A stretch of DNA of 23,095 nucleotides, taken from the NCBI GenBank assembly GCA_037388885.1, contig JARRJS010000114.1:1-23095 (forward strand), given 5' to 3'. The notes under the pieces were generated by a model. It was not told the DNA's origin. It saw only the letters and a program-made list of their open reading frames with translations, and searched no databases. Shown one piece after another: positions 22,234-23,095 of the stretch. Both the position numbers and the translations under genes were made by a program. Numbering within the stretch: the stretch's first letter is position 1; every line of letters begins with the position of its first letter. The DNA is from JARRJS01 sp037388885 (GTDB lineage: Bacteria > Gemmatimonadota > Gemmatimonadetes > Longimicrobiales > RSA9).

Positions 22234-23095
22234 GTGGCGACCGCAACGCTGTTCCACGGTGCGCGCCAGGTCGTCACCTGCACGGCGGCGGATGAGCATG
22301 CAGTGCTGGAAGACACCGCGCTGGTCGTGGCGGATGGGCGGATCGCGGCGATGGGACCCGAGGCCGAGCTGGCCGCAGCGTACCCCGACCACGAGCGTGT
22401 GGACTGCACGGGACGGGTGCTGACGCCGGGGTTCGTGGACTCGCACACCCACGCCGTGTTCGGCCGCTGGCGCGCGGACGAGTATGCGCTGCGGGCCCGC
22501 GGCGTGCCCTACATGGAGATCGCCCGCCGGGGCGGCGGCATCAACGCGTCCGTGTCGGACCTGCGTGCGCGCTCCGAGGACGAGCTGGTGGATCTGACGC
22601 GTCCCAGGCTGCGCGAGATGGTGCGGCAGGGCACCACGACCGTCGAGATCAAGAGCGGCTACGGCCTGCGCACGCAGGACGAGATCAAGATGCTGCGTGT
22701 CGTGCGACGACTCGCGGAGGAAGGTCCCTGGCGCCTCGTACCGACGTTCCTGGGCGCCCATGAGTTCCCGCCCGAATTCCGGGACCGACGGGACGAGTAC
22801 GTGCGTGTCGTCGTCGACGAGATGATCCCGGCGGTGGCGGACCACGCACTGGCACGATTCTGCGACGTCTTCATGGAGCCGGGCGTCTTCGACGCCGAGC
22901 AGAGCCGCCGCGTTCTGGAAGCGGGGCTGGCGCACGGCCTCGTGCCGAAGCTGCACGCCGACGAGCTGGAGCCGTCCGGCGGCGCGGAGCTGGGCGTCGA
23001 ACTGGGCGCGGCGTCCGTGGACCACCTGGGCCGCGTCAGCGAGGCGGGCGTCGCCGCCCTGGCGGGCTCGAGCACCGTTGCTACGCTGTTGCCCG
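22234..23095 (+). CDS. hutI: Imidazolonepropionase, 3' end outside the window
   Basis: Hydrolyses 4-imidazolone-5-propanoate to formiminoglutamate, the third step of histidine breakdown. The GTG start at 22234 comes 1 bp after the hutH stop. The 287 residues seen are open to the window edge; the family is about 400-420 long, so roughly the last 120 are missing. Metal-binding H71 and H73 lie in PGFVDSHTHAVF, and H176 (LGAHEFPPEF) and H241 (KLHADEL) complete the visible amidohydrolase ligands. EIKSGYGL and the substrate-side ARRGGGI motif are present. hutU (urocanase), the intermediate step, is not in the window. Confidence 0.96.
   Translation, partial: MATATLFHGARQVVTCTAADEHAVLEDTALVVADGRIAAMGPEAELAAAYPDHERVDCTGRVLTPGFVDSHTHAVFGRWRADEYALRARGVPYMEIARRGGGINASVSDLRARSEDELVDLTRPRLREMVRQGTTTVEIKSGYGLRTQDEIKMLRVVRRLAEEGPWRLVPTFLGAHEFPPEFRDRRDEYVRVVVDEMIPAVADHALARFCDVFMEPGVFDAEQSRRVLEAGLAHGLVPKLHADELEPSGGAELGVELGAASVDHLGRVSEAGVAALAGSSTVATLLP

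Noticed and set aside
20667..22448. Minus-strand open frame of 593 codons
   Set aside because: It is antisense to hutH and the hutI start. hutH has its full set of family motifs, so this is a shadow.

Overview
The window is GC-rich bacterial chromosome, apparently from a diderm (Gram-negative-type) organism. It carries a complete Tol-Pal set, a TatC translocase and an LptD-like outer-membrane protein. The high GC, the protein character and the gene neighbourhood (uvrB, tsaE, rimI, hemB, ccsA-hemA, tolQR, tolB-pal-cpoB, nrdR, tatC, lptD) make me think of Gemmatimonadota or a close relative. That is an inference from the gene set, not something proven here.

Layout. Positions 1-1784 are an accessory stretch. 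Two tandem minus-strand genes for small four-helix-bundle (S23/IVP-like) proteins lie between arrays of short GC-rich hairpins. From 1785 all recognisable genes are on the plus strand: uvrB; a TsaE-TsaB fusion in which TsaB lacks its N-terminal part; rimI, whose 3' end runs into a hairpin/21-bp repeat array; and hemB. A promoter then precedes a secreted LysM protein. A run with short or overlapping junctions follows: ccsA-like, hemA, NAD-dependent epimerase, tolQ, tolR and a TonB/TolA-like protein. A 450-bp gene-free block (12972-13421) holds two more hairpin arrays. After it come tolB-pal-cpoB, then nrdR-tatC-lptD-hutH-hutI, with hutI cut by the window end.

How the genes relate. TolQ/TolR/TonB-like/TolB/Pal/CpoB form the cell-envelope constriction and energy-transducing machine. 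TatC and LptD add envelope export and outer-membrane biogenesis. HemA, HemB and the CcsA-like protein belong to tetrapyrrole synthesis and cytochrome c assembly. TsaE and RimI belong to the classic tsaE-tsaB-rimI neighbourhood. HutH and HutI begin histidine breakdown and are attached to the lptD gene by a 1-nt overlap.

The main unexplained signal is a dispersed hairpin family. A conserved frame (CCTAG, stem, 3-4 nt loop such as GAA or GCA, stem, GTCC) repeats, while stem sequence changes from unit to unit. At two intergenic sites the arrays diverge from a central spacer, and the first plus-oriented hairpin is identical at all three sites where it occurs (268-286, 1614-1632, 13240-13258). The family also reaches into coding sequence: the rimI tail, including its stop codon, and probably an Ala-rich insertion in hemA. 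Two such arrays flank the four-helix-bundle gene pair.
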